From NCBI RefSeq assembly GCF_029871205.1, contig NZ_SSOJ01000063.1:1-43944 (forward strand): DNA of 43,944 bases, read 5' to 3'. The notes beneath the pieces are model-generated. The model saw nothing but the letters and a program-made list of their open reading frames with translations. It was not told the origin of the DNA and ran no database searches. This DNA is from Pseudomonas sp. BN417 (GTDB taxonomy: Bacteria; Pseudomonadota; Gammaproteobacteria; Pseudomonadales; Pseudomonadaceae). Both the position numbers and the translations under genes were made by a program. The first letter of the stretch is position 1. Each line of letters starts with the position of its first letter. This document shows positions 34,777 to 43,944 of the stretch, in pieces.

Positions 34777-35997
34777 TCATTCGTTCCCCGGCTTGAGCCA
34801 TTGCGCCAGGCTGCCGCCGAACAGCGCCTGCTGCTCTTCCTGCAGCAGCTCCAGCGCCTTGCGCAAAGGCGGATACCACTCCTCGTCCAGATGCTGCGGC
34901 AACTGGTTCGGCTGCGGCAACGGCCAGGGCATGTGGCTGATCAACTGGTAAAGACTGTAGCTGCCGAGGTCGCGGCAGAGCACCCAATTGCCAGAAGTGG
35001 CGCGGCAGACCAGGTGCTGGCGTTCCAGCAGTTCCAGCATCTCCAGCCATTCATCCTCCGGCAGGTGCCAGCCGGCGCGCTGCACGTCCAGGTGGCGCAC
35101 CGGCATGCCGCGCATCTGCCGGTCATGGAACACCCGCAGGATACCCAGCATCACCAGCAGGCGCGGCAAGGCGCGTCGGCGCCAGTGCCAAGGGGTGGAC
35201 AGGTTGCAGACCAGTTCGGCGCCGAACAGCACAATGACCCAGGACAGATAGATCCACAGCAGGAACAGCGGCACCGTGGCGAAGGCGCCGTAGATCAGCT
35301 GGTAGCCCGGGAAAAAGCTCACATAGAGGCCGAACAGCGCCTTGGCCGCCTCGAACAACAGAGCGGTGAAGGCGCCCCCCGCCAGCGCGTGACGCAGCGG
35401 CACCCGGGCATTGGGCACCGCCGCGTAGATCAGGGTGAAGGCTGCGATGCTGGACAACAGCGGCATGAAGCCCAGCAGGGTCTTGGCGCCATAGAGCGCA
35501 TCCGGGCCGGAGATCAGCGACAGCGAGGTGATATAGGTGCTCACCGCGAAGCCGGCGCCCAGCAACAGCGGCCCCAGACTGAGGATCGCCCAGTAGAGCA
35601 GGAAGCTGGACACGCCGCGCCGCGGCTGGCGCACGCGCCAGATGGTGTTGAAGGCTTTCTCGATGGTCACCAGCATCATGAAGGCGGTCACCACCAGCAG
35701 CCCGACACCGACCCAGGTCAGATGCCGGGCCTGGACGGTGAAGCCGCGCAGGTATTCCTGCAGGGTTTCCCCCGTGGACGGCACGAAGTTGCGGAAGATG
35801 AAGCTCTGGATCTGCTCGCCCGTGCCCTGGAAGGCCGGGATGGCCGAGAGCATGGTGAAGGTCACCGTCATCATCGGCACCACCGCGAACAGGCTGGTGT
35901 AGGTCAGGGCCGCGGCACTGTTGGTTCCGCGATCGGCCACGAACCGCTGCAACAGGAAGCGCCAGAAATCCATGACGTCGGTGAGGCGTTGGCGCAT
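34777..35997 (-). CDS. YihY/RBN family inner-membrane protein
   Basis: A 406-residue YihY (formerly called ribonuclease BN) family protein. Six membrane helices occupy residues 25-270, with the family start [29 protein letters not shown] and the block [36 protein letters not shown] cytoplasmic C-terminal extension of about 130 residues has a winged-helix look ([27 protein letters not shown]). The ribonuclease name came from a misassignment in E. coli; the function is unknown. AGGAG stands five bases before the start at 35997. Confidence 0.9.
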   Translation of the reverse strand: MRQRLTDVMDFWRFLLQRFVADRGTNSAAALTYTSLFAVVPMMTVTFTMLSAIPAFQGTGEQIQSFIFRNFVPSTGETLQEYLRGFTVQARHLTWVGVGLLVVTAFMMLVTIEKAFNTIWRVRQPRRGVSSFLLYWAILSLGPLLLGAGFAVSTYITSLSLISGPDALYGAKTLLGFMPLLSSIAAFTLIYAAVPNARVPLRHALAGGAFTALLFEAAKALFGLYVSFFPGYQLIYGAFATVPLFLLWIYLSWVIVLFGAELVCNLSTPWHWRRRALPRLLVMLGILRVFHDRQMRGMPVRHLDVQRAGWHLPEDEWLEMLELLERQHLVCRATSGNWVLCRDLGSYSLYQLISHMPWPLPQPNQLPQHLDEEWYPPLRKALELLQEEQQALFGGSLAQWLKPGNE

Positions 35998-36121
35998 TCC
36001 TACTCCTTGATTCTGATCGGTCCGGGCTGGCTCAGCAGACCGCAACCGCGGCGCACGGTTCAGGACGGCACCACGACGCGGTTAGAATAGCCGCCTCGAC
36101 CAAGCCCATGCGACCCCCGAC

Positions 36122-37477
<1,356 letters not shown>

Positions 37478-37497
37478 TCTTCGACCCGAAATGAACT

Positions 37498-37525
37498 AAG
37501 CCCGGACATGCATCCGGGCTTTTTC
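37498..37525 (+). terminator. Terminator of arsC-wrbA operon
   Basis: AAGCCCGGA (37498-37506) and TCCGGGCTT (37513-37521) pair around CATGCA and are followed by TTTCG. It lies 20 bases past the stop codon. Confidence 0.85.
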
Positions 37526-37531
37526 GTTCGG

Positions 37532-37599
37532 GTAGGGTGGGATAGCGCTTTTCTATCCACCTTGCCGGTGGAAATCCGCCTCGCGGATTTTCACCCTAC
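37532..37599. repeat. Compound palindromic intergenic repeat
   Basis: Outer arms GTAGGGTG (37532-37539) and CACCCTAC (37592-37599) enclose two inner hairpins, GGATAG/CTATCC (37540-37558) and AAATCCGC/GCGGATTT (37572-37590). From memory, elements with GTAGGGTGGAT...CACCCTAC are scattered between genes in many Pseudomonas genomes. It lies between the converging wrbA operon and hda. Confidence 0.7.
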
Positions 37600-37616
37600 G
37601 AGGCGGCCATTCCCGG

Positions 37617-38321
37617 CTACCAGCCGAAGATTTCCTTGAGGAAGGGAATGGTCAGCTTGCGCTGGGCCTGCAGCGAGGCCTGGTCGAGGATGTCCAGCAG
37701 GTCGAACAGCAGGTTCATGCTGCGCGGGCCACGGGTGAGGATGAAGCGTCCCACCTCGTCGGTCAGGTGCAGGCCACGGCGCGAGGCCCGCAGTTGCAGC
37801 GCACGCAGCTTGTCCTCGTCCGACAGGCCGTGCAGCTGGAACACCAGCGCCAGGGTCAGGCGCGACTTGAGGTCCGGCAGCTTCACACCCAGTTCGCGAG
37901 GCGATTTGTTGGCCGACAGCAGCAGCTTGCGGCCGGCATCGCGCAGGCGGTTGAACAGGTGGAACATCCCCTCTTCCCACTCGGGACGCCCGGCAAGCGC
38001 GCCCAGATCGTCGAGGCAGACCAGTTCGGCCTGCTCGAGATTGTCGAAGACTTCGGGGCCGTAGTGCACCAGCTCGTCCATCGGCAGGTAGATCGCCTGC
38101 TCGCCGCGCTGCGCGAAGCGCAGGCAGGCTGCCTGCAGCAGGTGGCTACGTCCGACACCCTCTCCACCCCAGAGGTAGATCAGGCTCTCGGTCCAGCCGG
38201 CATCGGCTTCGCACAGGCGCTCGACATAGCCGAGAGCCGCGGCGTTGGCGCCGGGATAGAAGTTGGCAAAGGTGGCGTCGTCACGCAAACGCACACTCAG
38301 GGGAAGCTGGATCGGTGTCAT
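37617..38321 (-). CDS. hda: DnaA-related regulator Hda
   Basis: Hda works with the DNA-loaded beta clamp to stimulate ATP hydrolysis by DnaA and so prevents re-initiation. The 234-residue protein starts with the clamp-binding motif QLPLSV (residues 5-10), then a single AAA+ domain: GGEGVGRSHLLQAA in the Walker A place (Arg for Lys, as in other Hda proteins), LVCLDDLGAL as Walker B, and a sensor region LLLSANKSPREL. Its start overlaps the stop of the permease gene by four bases. Confidence 0.94.
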   Translation of the reverse strand: MTPIQLPLSVRLRDDATFANFYPGANAAALGYVERLCEADAGWTESLIYLWGGEGVGRSHLLQAACLRFAQRGEQAIYLPMDELVHYGPEVFDNLEQAELVCLDDLGALAGRPEWEEGMFHLFNRLRDAGRKLLLSANKSPRELGVKLPDLKSRLTLALVFQLHGLSDEDKLRALQLRASRRGLHLTDEVGRFILTRGPRSMNLLFDLLDILDQASLQAQRKLTIPFLKEIFGW

Positions 38322-39412
38322 GCCGTACTGGGAGGGTCGCCTGGACCGCTGCTGGACTGTCCATAAAGGTCGGAAAGTTTATAGAAATCATGCGCATGGC
38401 GCAGCAAAACCATGATGATCGCCGCAACAGGCAGGGCCAGCAGCACGCCAGTGAAGCCGAACAGCTGCCCGCCGGCAAGTATCGCAAAGATAACCGCCAC
38501 CGGGTGCAGGCCAATGCGGTCGCCGACCAGCAGCGGCGTCAACAGCATGCCTTCGAGCAGTTGCCCCACGGTGAACACGGCCACTACGCCGATCAGCGGA
38601 TAGAGTTCGAAGCCACCGAACTGGAAGAGCGCAGCCATCACGGCGGCGCCAAAACCGACTACGAACCCCATGTAGGGCACGATACTGGCCAGCCCCGCCA
38701 GCAGGCCGATCAGCAGCCCCAGGTCCAGCCCCACCAGCATCAGACCGGCGGCGTAGATCACGCCCAGGGCCAGCATCACCAGCAACTGGCCACGCAGGAA
38801 GGCGCCCAAAACTTCATGGCATTCGCCCACCAACCCGACGACGTAGGACTCGCGGCTGCGCGGCAGCAGGCCGCGCAGTTTGCCGACCATCAGGTCCCAG
38901 TCGCGCAGCAGGTAGAAGCCCACCACCGGGATCAGCAGGAAGTTGCCCAGCCAGGCCAGCACTGCCAGGCCGGAGGCCGTGACGCTGGCCAGCAGGGTGC
39001 CGGCGATGTCGGTGGTCTGGCCCAGGTGGCCGCTGAGCATCGCCTTGAGCTTGTCGAAGCGCCAGAAGTCCCCCGGCAGCCCCAGCTTGACCTGGGCCCA
39101 GGGCAATGCGCTGTGCTGCAGCCAGTCGAGCATCTGCGGCGCCACCTCGTACAGGCGCAGGAGCTGACGCCCGAGCATTGGCAGCAGCACCAGCAGCAAG
39201 GCCAGCAGGATCAGCCCAAACAGGCTGAAAACCAGGACCACGCCCCAGGTGCGCGACAGGCCGAGGCGCTCCAGGCGGTCCACCAGCGGGTCGCCCAGGT
39301 AGGCCAGCAACATTCCCACCAGGAAGGGTGAAAGTACCGGGTGCAGCTGGTAGAGCAGCCAACCCAGCAGGAGGAAGCCACCCAGCCAGAGCCAGCGGCG
39401 CGAATCAGTCAT
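38318..39412 (-). CDS. AI-2E transporter family (PerM-like) permease
   Basis: A 364-residue inner-membrane protein of the UPF0118/AI-2E exporter family with about seven to eight helices. Family blocks are SPFLVGMLLAYLGDPLVDRLERLGLSR near residue 29, PVVGFYLLRDWD near 165, and SIVPYMGFVVGFGAAVMAALFQF plus LTPLLVGDRIGLHPVAVIFAILAGGQLFGFTGVLLALPVAA in the C-terminal third. The substrate is unknown; the family name does not prove autoinducer export. It is in one transcript with hda and the phosphatidyltransferase gene, which ends two bases after it begins. Confidence 0.88.
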   Translation of the reverse strand: MTDSRRWLWLGGFLLLGWLLYQLHPVLSPFLVGMLLAYLGDPLVDRLERLGLSRTWGVVLVFSLFGLILLALLLVLLPMLGRQLLRLYEVAPQMLDWLQHSALPWAQVKLGLPGDFWRFDKLKAMLSGHLGQTTDIAGTLLASVTASGLAVLAWLGNFLLIPVVGFYLLRDWDLMVGKLRGLLPRSRESYVVGLVGECHEVLGAFLRGQLLVMLALGVIYAAGLMLVGLDLGLLIGLLAGLASIVPYMGFVVGFGAAVMAALFQFGGFELYPLIGVVAVFTVGQLLEGMLLTPLLVGDRIGLHPVAVIFAILAGGQLFGFTGVLLALPVAAIIMVLLRHAHDFYKLSDLYGQSSSGPGDPPSTA

Positions 39413-39413
39413 T

Positions 39414-39962
39414 TCAGGCCCTCATCCTTGCATAGCGGAATTTCCGTCCCCACTCCCAGACGTACTGGGCCCCACTGCACAGCGTCACCACCAGCACCAG
39501 CCAGGTCAGCGGCCAGCGCACCTGGCCGAAGGCCGGTACCAGGCTCAGCTCCAGCAGCAGGCAGAGCACCAGGACCATCTGCAGCAAGGTGCTCAGCTTG
39601 CCCAGCCGGCTCGGCGAGAACTCCGCCGGCCCGGCCAGCATGCGGAACAACCCGGCTCCCAGCAGGATCAGCAAGTCCCGCAACAGGACCACCAGGGTCA
39701 GCCAGAGCGGCAGGACCTGGGTGACGGTCAGGCAGATGAAGCTGGTCACCAGCAGGAGCTTGTCGGCCAAGGGATCGAAGAGCGAGCCGAAGCGGCTGGT
39801 CCAGCCGAATCGCCGGGCAAGGAACCCGTCCAGGGCGTCGGAGAAGCCCGCCACGGCGAACAGCAGCAGGGCCAGGGCATGTCGATCGGACAGCAGCAGC
39901 CCGGCAATGGGAAGAACCAGTGCCAGGCGCAGCAGGGTCAACAGGTTGGGCAACTGGTGCAT
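39414..39962 (-). CDS. CDP-alcohol phosphatidyltransferase family protein
   Basis: A 182-residue membrane enzyme. The CDP-alcohol motif D-x2-D-G-x2-A-R-x-G-x3-D-x3-D is visible in SDALDGFLARRFGWTSRFGSLFDPLADK near residues 41-68, followed by four further hydrophobic helices. It resembles PgsA, which makes phosphatidylglycerophosphate. Pseudomonads usually have another pgsA next to uvrC, so this may be a second, differently acting copy; the product is not assigned. It is the first gene of the transcript with the permease and hda. Confidence 0.88.
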   Translation of the reverse strand: MHQLPNLLTLLRLALVLPIAGLLLSDRHALALLLFAVAGFSDALDGFLARRFGWTSRFGSLFDPLADKLLLVTSFICLTVTQVLPLWLTLVVLLRDLLILLGAGLFRMLAGPAEFSPSRLGKLSTLLQMVLVLCLLLELSLVPAFGQVRWPLTWLVLVVTLCSGAQYVWEWGRKFRYARMRA

Positions 39963-40000
39963 GGCATCCCCGTCCCGGGCAGGCCCGCAGTGTACCCCCG

Positions 40001-41038
40001 CTACCAGTGGAAACGCAGCAGGTTGCTGCGCGGCACGATCTGGGGCGCCGGCGTGGCCTGCGGATCGGCGGCCGGAGCCGGAGCAGCCGGGGCTTCCGGC
40101 GGAGACTCCTGCAGACCGACCAGGGCCAGTTGGGCCCGCAATTGCTCGGGGCTGGCGTTCACACTGTACTCCAGGCGATCACCCTCGACCTTGACCAGGC
40201 GCGCGCCGAAAGGCTCCAGCAGGCGCGACAGCTCGGCGTAACGGGCCAGGTCGGCACCCTGCACTTCCAGCGCCAGAGTCTCCCCGACGCCAGCCGCCAC
40301 CGCGAAGCGCGACGCCAAGCGCTGGCTCACCGAGGCCATCACCGCGTCGGCCAGGGCGGCGTTGTCGGCCGCTTCAAGGGTGCCCTGCTCGCGGCTGTCG
40401 CCCATCCAGAGGCGCCACTGGGCCTGCCACTTGCCACCGGCCTCGCTGGCGTCCACCGCCAGCAGGACGTCCGCGCCATAGCGTTCGGAGGCCTGGGCCA
40501 GGGCGCCGGGTGTGGTGGAAGTCAGCTGCTCGGGAGTCGCCAGCAGCTGCTCATTGAGGTCAGCCAGTGGCAGCCGCAGCGGCAGGCCACGGTTCTGCGC
40601 GGCCTGGCCCAGGGGTGCAGCGGCTTCCTGACCGTCGCCCACCAGATTGGCCCCCTCGGCGGAGCGGTTTAGCCACCAGGCCAGGATGACCGGGCGATTT
40701 GCGCTCCACAGTGGTACGCCAGCCTGGCGCAGGGCGCGCTCAGTGGTGACCGGGTCGAAGTCCACCACCAGTTCCTGGCCTTCATAGCCGTACTGGCTGA
40801 CGAGCTGCTGCGGGTCCTTGCGCAGCGCCTCCAGGGCCGGGTTCTGCACGGCCTTGGGGTCGCCGGAAAGGCGCAACACCAGGGTATCCAGGGCGCGCAC
40901 CAGCGCCTGGTTGCGCTCTTCCGGCTGCTGCGAGGCGACAGGTTCGCGTACCTGGTAGAGGTCATTGACCGTTTCGGCCTGGGCCGGCAGGCCGAGCAAC
41001 GACAGACAGAGCAGGAACATGGAAGCGATCAGGCGCAT
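40001..41038 (-). CDS. DUF2066-type exported protein
   Basis: A 345-residue protein with a signal peptide (LCLSLLGLPAQA, to about residue 20). The first block, VREPVASQQPEERNQALVRALDTLVLRLSGD, is typical of the DUF2066 family. A middle beta/alpha region and a Pro/Ala-rich C-terminal linker (PEAPAAPAPAADPQATPAP) follow, ending in SNLLRFHW. It is probably periplasmic; the function is unknown. The start at 41038 is chosen because a good signal peptide begins there. It is divergent from purM. Confidence 0.83.
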   Translation of the reverse strand: MRLIASMFLLCLSLLGLPAQAETVNDLYQVREPVASQQPEERNQALVRALDTLVLRLSGDPKAVQNPALEALRKDPQQLVSQYGYEGQELVVDFDPVTTERALRQAGVPLWSANRPVILAWWLNRSAEGANLVGDGQEAAAPLGQAAQNRGLPLRLPLADLNEQLLATPEQLTSTTPGALAQASERYGADVLLAVDASEAGGKWQAQWRLWMGDSREQGTLEAADNAALADAVMASVSQRLASRFAVAAGVGETLALEVQGADLARYAELSRLLEPFGARLVKVEGDRLEYSVNASPEQLRAQLALVGLQESPPEAPAAPAPAADPQATPAPQIVPRSNLLRFHW

Positions 41039-41187
41039 GACGGACTCTCTGTGGACGAACAGGTGCAGCATAGGCCGCAATCGAAGGGCTATACCTTAAA
41101 CAGCCGCCTGTCCCGGGGCAACGCATGCGGTTTTTCCAGCCTTTTCAGCAAGGCCGACCGCTGCCGATGGCCGCTGCCGGGCAAGCC

Positions 41188-41196
41188 TGATAAAAT
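41188..41196 (+). promoter_or_regulatory. Extended -10 promoter of purM
   Basis: TGATAAAAT fits an extended -10 (TGnTAAAAT) 72 bases before the purM start. The -35 region is poor, as is usual for extended -10 promoters. Confidence 0.5.
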
Positions 41197-41267
41197 CGCG
41201 CGCCTTCGCAAACCGGCAGCCAGACTTGCCGGTCGATCCTCGAATTTCCCCCTATAGGCCTGGATTT

Positions 41268-42326
41268 ATGAGCAAGCAACCCTCCCTGAGCTACAAGGAC
41301 GCCGGTGTAGACATCGACGCTGGTGAAGCCCTGGTCGAACGCATCAAAGGCGTGGCCAAGCGCACCGCACGCCCGGAAGTGATGGGCGGCCTGGGCGGCT
41401 TCGGCGCCCTTTGCGAAATCCCGGCCGGCTACAAGCAGCCGGTACTGGTGTCCGGCACCGACGGCGTCGGCACCAAGCTGCGCCTGGCCCTGAACCTGAA
41501 CAAACACGACAGCATCGGCCAGGACCTGGTCGCCATGTGCGTCAATGACCTGGTGGTCTGCGGCGCCGAACCGCTGTTCTTCCTCGACTACTACGCCACC
41601 GGCAAGCTCAACGTCGACGTGGCCGCCACCGTGGTCACCGGCATCGGCGCCGGCTGCGAACTGGCCGGCTGCTCCCTGGTGGGCGGTGAAACCGCTGAAA
41701 TGCCCGGCATGTACGAAGGCGAAGACTACGACCTGGCCGGCTTCTGCGTCGGCGTGGTGGAAAAGGCCGAGATCATCGACGGCTCCAAGGTGAGCACTGG
41801 TGACACCCTGATCGCCCTGCCCTCCTCCGGCCCGCACTCCAACGGTTACTCGCTGATCCGCAAGATCATCGAAGTCAGCGGCGCCGACATCGAGCAGGTC
41901 CAGCTCGACGGCAAGCCCCTGGCCGACCTGCTGATGGCGCCGACCCGCATCTACGTCAAGCCGCTGCTGCAGCTGATCAAGGAAACCGGTGCGGTGAAGG
42001 CCATGGCCCACATCACCGGCGGCGGCCTGCTGGATAACATCCCGCGCGTCCTGCCGGACAACGCACAAGCCGTGATCGACGTGGCCAGCTGGCAGCGTCC
42101 GGCGGTGTTCGACTGGCTGCAGGAACAAGGCAACGTCGACGAGACCGAGATGCACCGCGTGCTGAACTGTGGCGTCGGCATGGTCATCTGTGTAGCGCCG
42201 GAGCAGGCCGAAGCCTCGCTCAAGGTCCTGCGCGCCGCCGGCGAGCAACCCTGGGTCATCGGTAATATCGCCGCGGCCGCCGAAGGCGCACCGCGCGTCG
42301 TGCTGAACAACCTGAAAAACCACTGA
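41268..42326 (+). CDS. purM: Phosphoribosylformylglycinamidine cyclo-ligase
   Basis: PurM (AIR synthetase) closes the imidazole ring in purine synthesis with ATP. The 352-residue protein begins [22 protein letters not shown] and shows [15 protein letters not shown] near residue 60, [21 protein letters not shown] near 94, [16 protein letters not shown] near 132 and [16 protein letters not shown] near 244, all family marks. The start at 41268 (MSKQPSLSY) matches the family. Its stop overlaps the purN start (TGATG). Confidence 0.97.
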   Translation: MSKQPSLSYKDAGVDIDAGEALVERIKGVAKRTARPEVMGGLGGFGALCEIPAGYKQPVLVSGTDGVGTKLRLALNLNKHDSIGQDLVAMCVNDLVVCGAEPLFFLDYYATGKLNVDVAATVVTGIGAGCELAGCSLVGGETAEMPGMYEGEDYDLAGFCVGVVEKAEIIDGSKVSTGDTLIALPSSGPHSNGYSLIRKIIEVSGADIEQVQLDGKPLADLLMAPTRIYVKPLLQLIKETGAVKAMAHITGGGLLDNIPRVLPDNAQAVIDVASWQRPAVFDWLQEQGNVDETEMHRVLNCGVGMVICVAPEQAEASLKVLRAAGEQPWVIGNIAAAAEGAPRVVLNNLKNH

Positions 42327-42976
42327 TGGTCGCACGCTGTGATGTGGTGGTGCTGATCTCTGGCTCCGGCAGCAACCTGCAGGCGCTGATCGACAGCATC
42401 ACCGGTGACGACCATCCGGCACGCATCCGCGCGGTGATTTCCAACCGCGCCGATGCCTATGGCCTGGAGCGGGCCAGGAAGGCCGGCATCGACACTCGGG
42501 TGCTCGATCACAAGGCCTACGCCGACCGTGAAGCCTTCGACGGCGCGCTGATCGAGGCCATCGATGGCTTCTCCCCACACCTCGTGTTGCTGGCGGGATT
42601 CATGCGCATCCTCACGCCAGGCTTCGTGCGCCACTATCAGGGGCGCCTGCTGAACATTCACCCGTCGCTGTTGCCCAAGTACAAGGGTTTGCATACCCAC
42701 CAGCGCGCGCTGGAAGCCGGCGATACGGAACATGGCTGCAGCGTGCACTTCGTCACCGAGGAACTCGATGGCGGCCCACTGGTGGTGCAGGCCCTGATCC
42801 CGGTAAAGTCGGACGACACGCCGGAAAGCCTGGCCCAGCGGGTTCATGTGCAGGAACACCATATCTATCCGTTGGCCATGCGCTGGTTTGCCGACGGCAG
42901 ACTGCGCCTGGGCCCGAACGGCGCCGAACTGGATGGACAAGCGTTGCCCCCCTGCGGGCAACAACTGCGTAACTAG
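42326..42976 (+). CDS. purN: Phosphoribosylglycinamide formyltransferase
   Basis: PurN transfers a formyl group from 10-formyl-THF to glycinamide ribonucleotide, an earlier step in purine synthesis than PurM. The 216-residue protein has the phosphate loop SGSGSNLQALID near residue 11, the folate segment LAGFMRILTPGFV near 90, the catalytic Asn and His in NIHPSLLPKYKG near 110, and the catalytic Asp in VTEELDGGPLVVQ near 147. It is translationally coupled to purM. Confidence 0.97.
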   Translation: MVARCDVVVLISGSGSNLQALIDSITGDDHPARIRAVISNRADAYGLERARKAGIDTRVLDHKAYADREAFDGALIEAIDGFSPHLVLLAGFMRILTPGFVRHYQGRLLNIHPSLLPKYKGLHTHQRALEAGDTEHGCSVHFVTEELDGGPLVVQALIPVKSDDTPESLAQRVHVQEHHIYPLAMRWFADGRLRLGPNGAELDGQALPPCGQQLRN

Positions 42977-42987
42977 GAGATTCGCCA

Positions 42988-43704
42988 ATGCGCCGCGCCT
43001 TGCTGTTGCTCCTCGCCGTCTTCACCCTGCCCGCCATGGCTGCGGAGCTGAAGCCCTTCTCGGCCAGCTACACCGCGGACTGGAAACAGTTGCCCGTCAG
43101 CGGGACCGCCGGACGCAGCCTGAAACAGCTCGACAACGGCCGCTGGGAACTGGACTTCAAGGCGTCCATGCTGGTGGCCAGCCTGAGCGAAGTGAGCACC
43201 TTCCGCGTCGAGAGTAACGCCTTCCTGCCCCTGACCTACCGCTTCAGCCGCAGCGGCCTGGGCAAGAGCAAGCAGGTGGAATTCGACTTCGACTGGGCCC
43301 AGAAGCAGATCATCGGCACCGACCGCGGCAACCAGGTGCGCCTGCCGCTGAATCGTGGCCTGCAGGACAAGTCCACCTACCAGCTGGTGCTCCAGCATGA
43401 CGTCGCCGACGGCAAGAAGAGCATGAGCTACCAGGTGATCGACGGCGACGAGATCGAGACCTACGACTTCCGCGTGCTGGGCGAAGAGCGCGTGCAAACC
43501 GAGGCCGGCCTGGTGGACGCGATCAAAGTTGAGCGCGTGCGTGACCCCACCCAGAGCAGCCGCAAGACCGTGCTCTGGTTCGCCAAGGACTGGGACTTCC
43601 TGCTGGTGCGCCTGCATCAGGTGGAGAAGGACGGCAAGGAGTACCAGATCATGCTCAAGGAGGGCGAGGTTGACGGCAAACAGGTGCAAGGTCTGTCGAA
43701 GTAA
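42988..43704 (+). CDS. DUF3108-type exported protein
   Basis: A 238-residue protein with a signal peptide (LLLLLAVFTLPAMA, cleaved near residue 18). The mature part is mostly beta strands: PFSASYTADWKQLPVSGTAGRSLKQ, then LGEERVQTEAGLVDAIKVERVRD and KTVLWFAKDWDFLLVRLHQVEKDGKEYQI. The pattern matches the periplasmic DUF3108 family. The function is unknown. It starts 12 bases after purN with AGGAG eight bases upstream, so it is probably in the purMN operon. Confidence 0.85.
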   Translation: MRRALLLLLAVFTLPAMAAELKPFSASYTADWKQLPVSGTAGRSLKQLDNGRWELDFKASMLVASLSEVSTFRVESNAFLPLTYRFSRSGLGKSKQVEFDFDWAQKQIIGTDRGNQVRLPLNRGLQDKSTYQLVLQHDVADGKKSMSYQVIDGDEIETYDFRVLGEERVQTEAGLVDAIKVERVRDPTQSSRKTVLWFAKDWDFLLVRLHQVEKDGKEYQIMLKEGEVDGKQVQGLSK

Positions 43705-43719
43705 TGCCTCCCCCACAAG

Positions 43720-43749
43720 AAACCGGGCCCAGCGCCCGGTTTTTTTTTG
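43720..43749 (+). terminator. Terminator of purM-purN operon
   Basis: AACCGGGC and GCCCGGTT pair around CCAGC at 43721-43741 and are followed by a run of T. It starts 16 bases past the stop codon. Confidence 0.92.
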
Positions 43750-43944
43750 GTTCTTCGCGGATTTTCGGGGAGGCATTGGATTCGCGCTGGATGGGCAAGA
43801 TTGTCGGATAGCCATTGATTGGCGCCGTGCAGCCGGATGCTGCCCTCTCCCCCGGCCCCCGCCCTGCGCCCCGGCCTGATTGCTTCGCGCTCAGGCGCTC
43901 ATCGGCACCGGAAGCGGTGCTTCCGAAAGCGTACCTCTTCGCCC
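43750..43944. other. Window end, no gene assigned
   Basis: About 195 bases without a supported gene. The last 40-55 bases could be the 3' end of a minus-strand gene: one frame ends SEAPLPVPMSA with a stop at 43891-43893, another ends at 43899-43901. Too little is visible to choose between them. Confidence 0.3.

Noticed and set aside
43849-43944. Partial minus-strand gene at the window end
   Set aside because: Two frames are open to the edge and fewer than 20 codons are visible, so no call is made.

Overview
The window is GC-rich chromosomal DNA from a gammaproteobacterium, almost certainly a Pseudomonas. The protein sequences (OprL/Pal, an OprD-family porin, PmpR/YebC, a Pseudomonas-length ProS and NadA) point that way. 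So does the gene order queC-queE-cpoB-pal-tolB-tolA-tolR-tolQ-ybgC-ruvB-ruvA-ruvC-yebC-aspS, followed by dps-like, cold-shock, slyX, HIT, oprD, thioesterase, proS and so on to purM-purN. That order matches what I remember of the P. aeruginosa PAO1 region PA0943-PA0976. The species cannot be fixed from the sequence alone.

Layout. 1-348: non-coding flank with a pseudomonad-type palindromic repeat and a terminator. 349-1407 (-): nadA. 1640-9741 (+): an iron-regulated siderophore operon under a clear Fur box. It holds an SbnG-like citrate synthase/aldolase gene, a 35-codon remnant that looks like the two ends of a TonB-dependent receptor gene, and then pvsA-pvsB-pvsC-pvsD-pvsE in the vibrioferrin order (ATP-grasp ligase, NIS synthetase, MFS exporter, NIS synthetase, PLP decarboxylase), mostly joined by short overlaps. 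9927-10002 (-): tRNA-Lys(UUU), whose 3' end faces the siderophore operon. 10061-11454 (-): queC and queE (queuosine precursor synthesis). 11580-16956 (-): the Tol-Pal envelope system with ybgC and cpoB. 17049-19259 (-): ruvBAC Holliday junction processing. 19395-21981 (-): yebC/pmpR and aspS.

22251-25602 (+): an SDR oxidoreductase, a Dps-like miniferritin, a diguanylate cyclase and a membrane-anchored cold-shock-domain protein. 25651-26286 (-): slyX and a HIT protein. 26287-27014: the longest non-coding stretch, leading into an oprD-family porin gene. 28486-32495: a hotdog thioesterase, proS, a lipoprotein, acylphosphatase and a thioredoxin-fold lipoprotein. 32526-34649: a large protein with a C-terminal PilZ-like motif pair and two small unknowns. 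34777-37477: a YihY-family membrane protein, arsC, wrbA and a DUF2069-type membrane protein. 37617-39962 (-): hda, an AI-2E/PerM-family permease and a CDP-alcohol phosphatidyltransferase. 40001-41038 (-): a DUF2066-type exported protein. 41268-43704 (+): purM, purN and a DUF3108-type exported protein.

Most of the window is core genome. The accessory part is the siderophore operon, placed between nadA and the tRNA-Lys gene. It encodes its own citrate supply, assembly and export, but no intact receptor or uptake genes, and it carries what reads as the scar of a deleted receptor gene. This is the observation most worth following. Gene functions are read from motifs and remembered family sequences; no database search was run.
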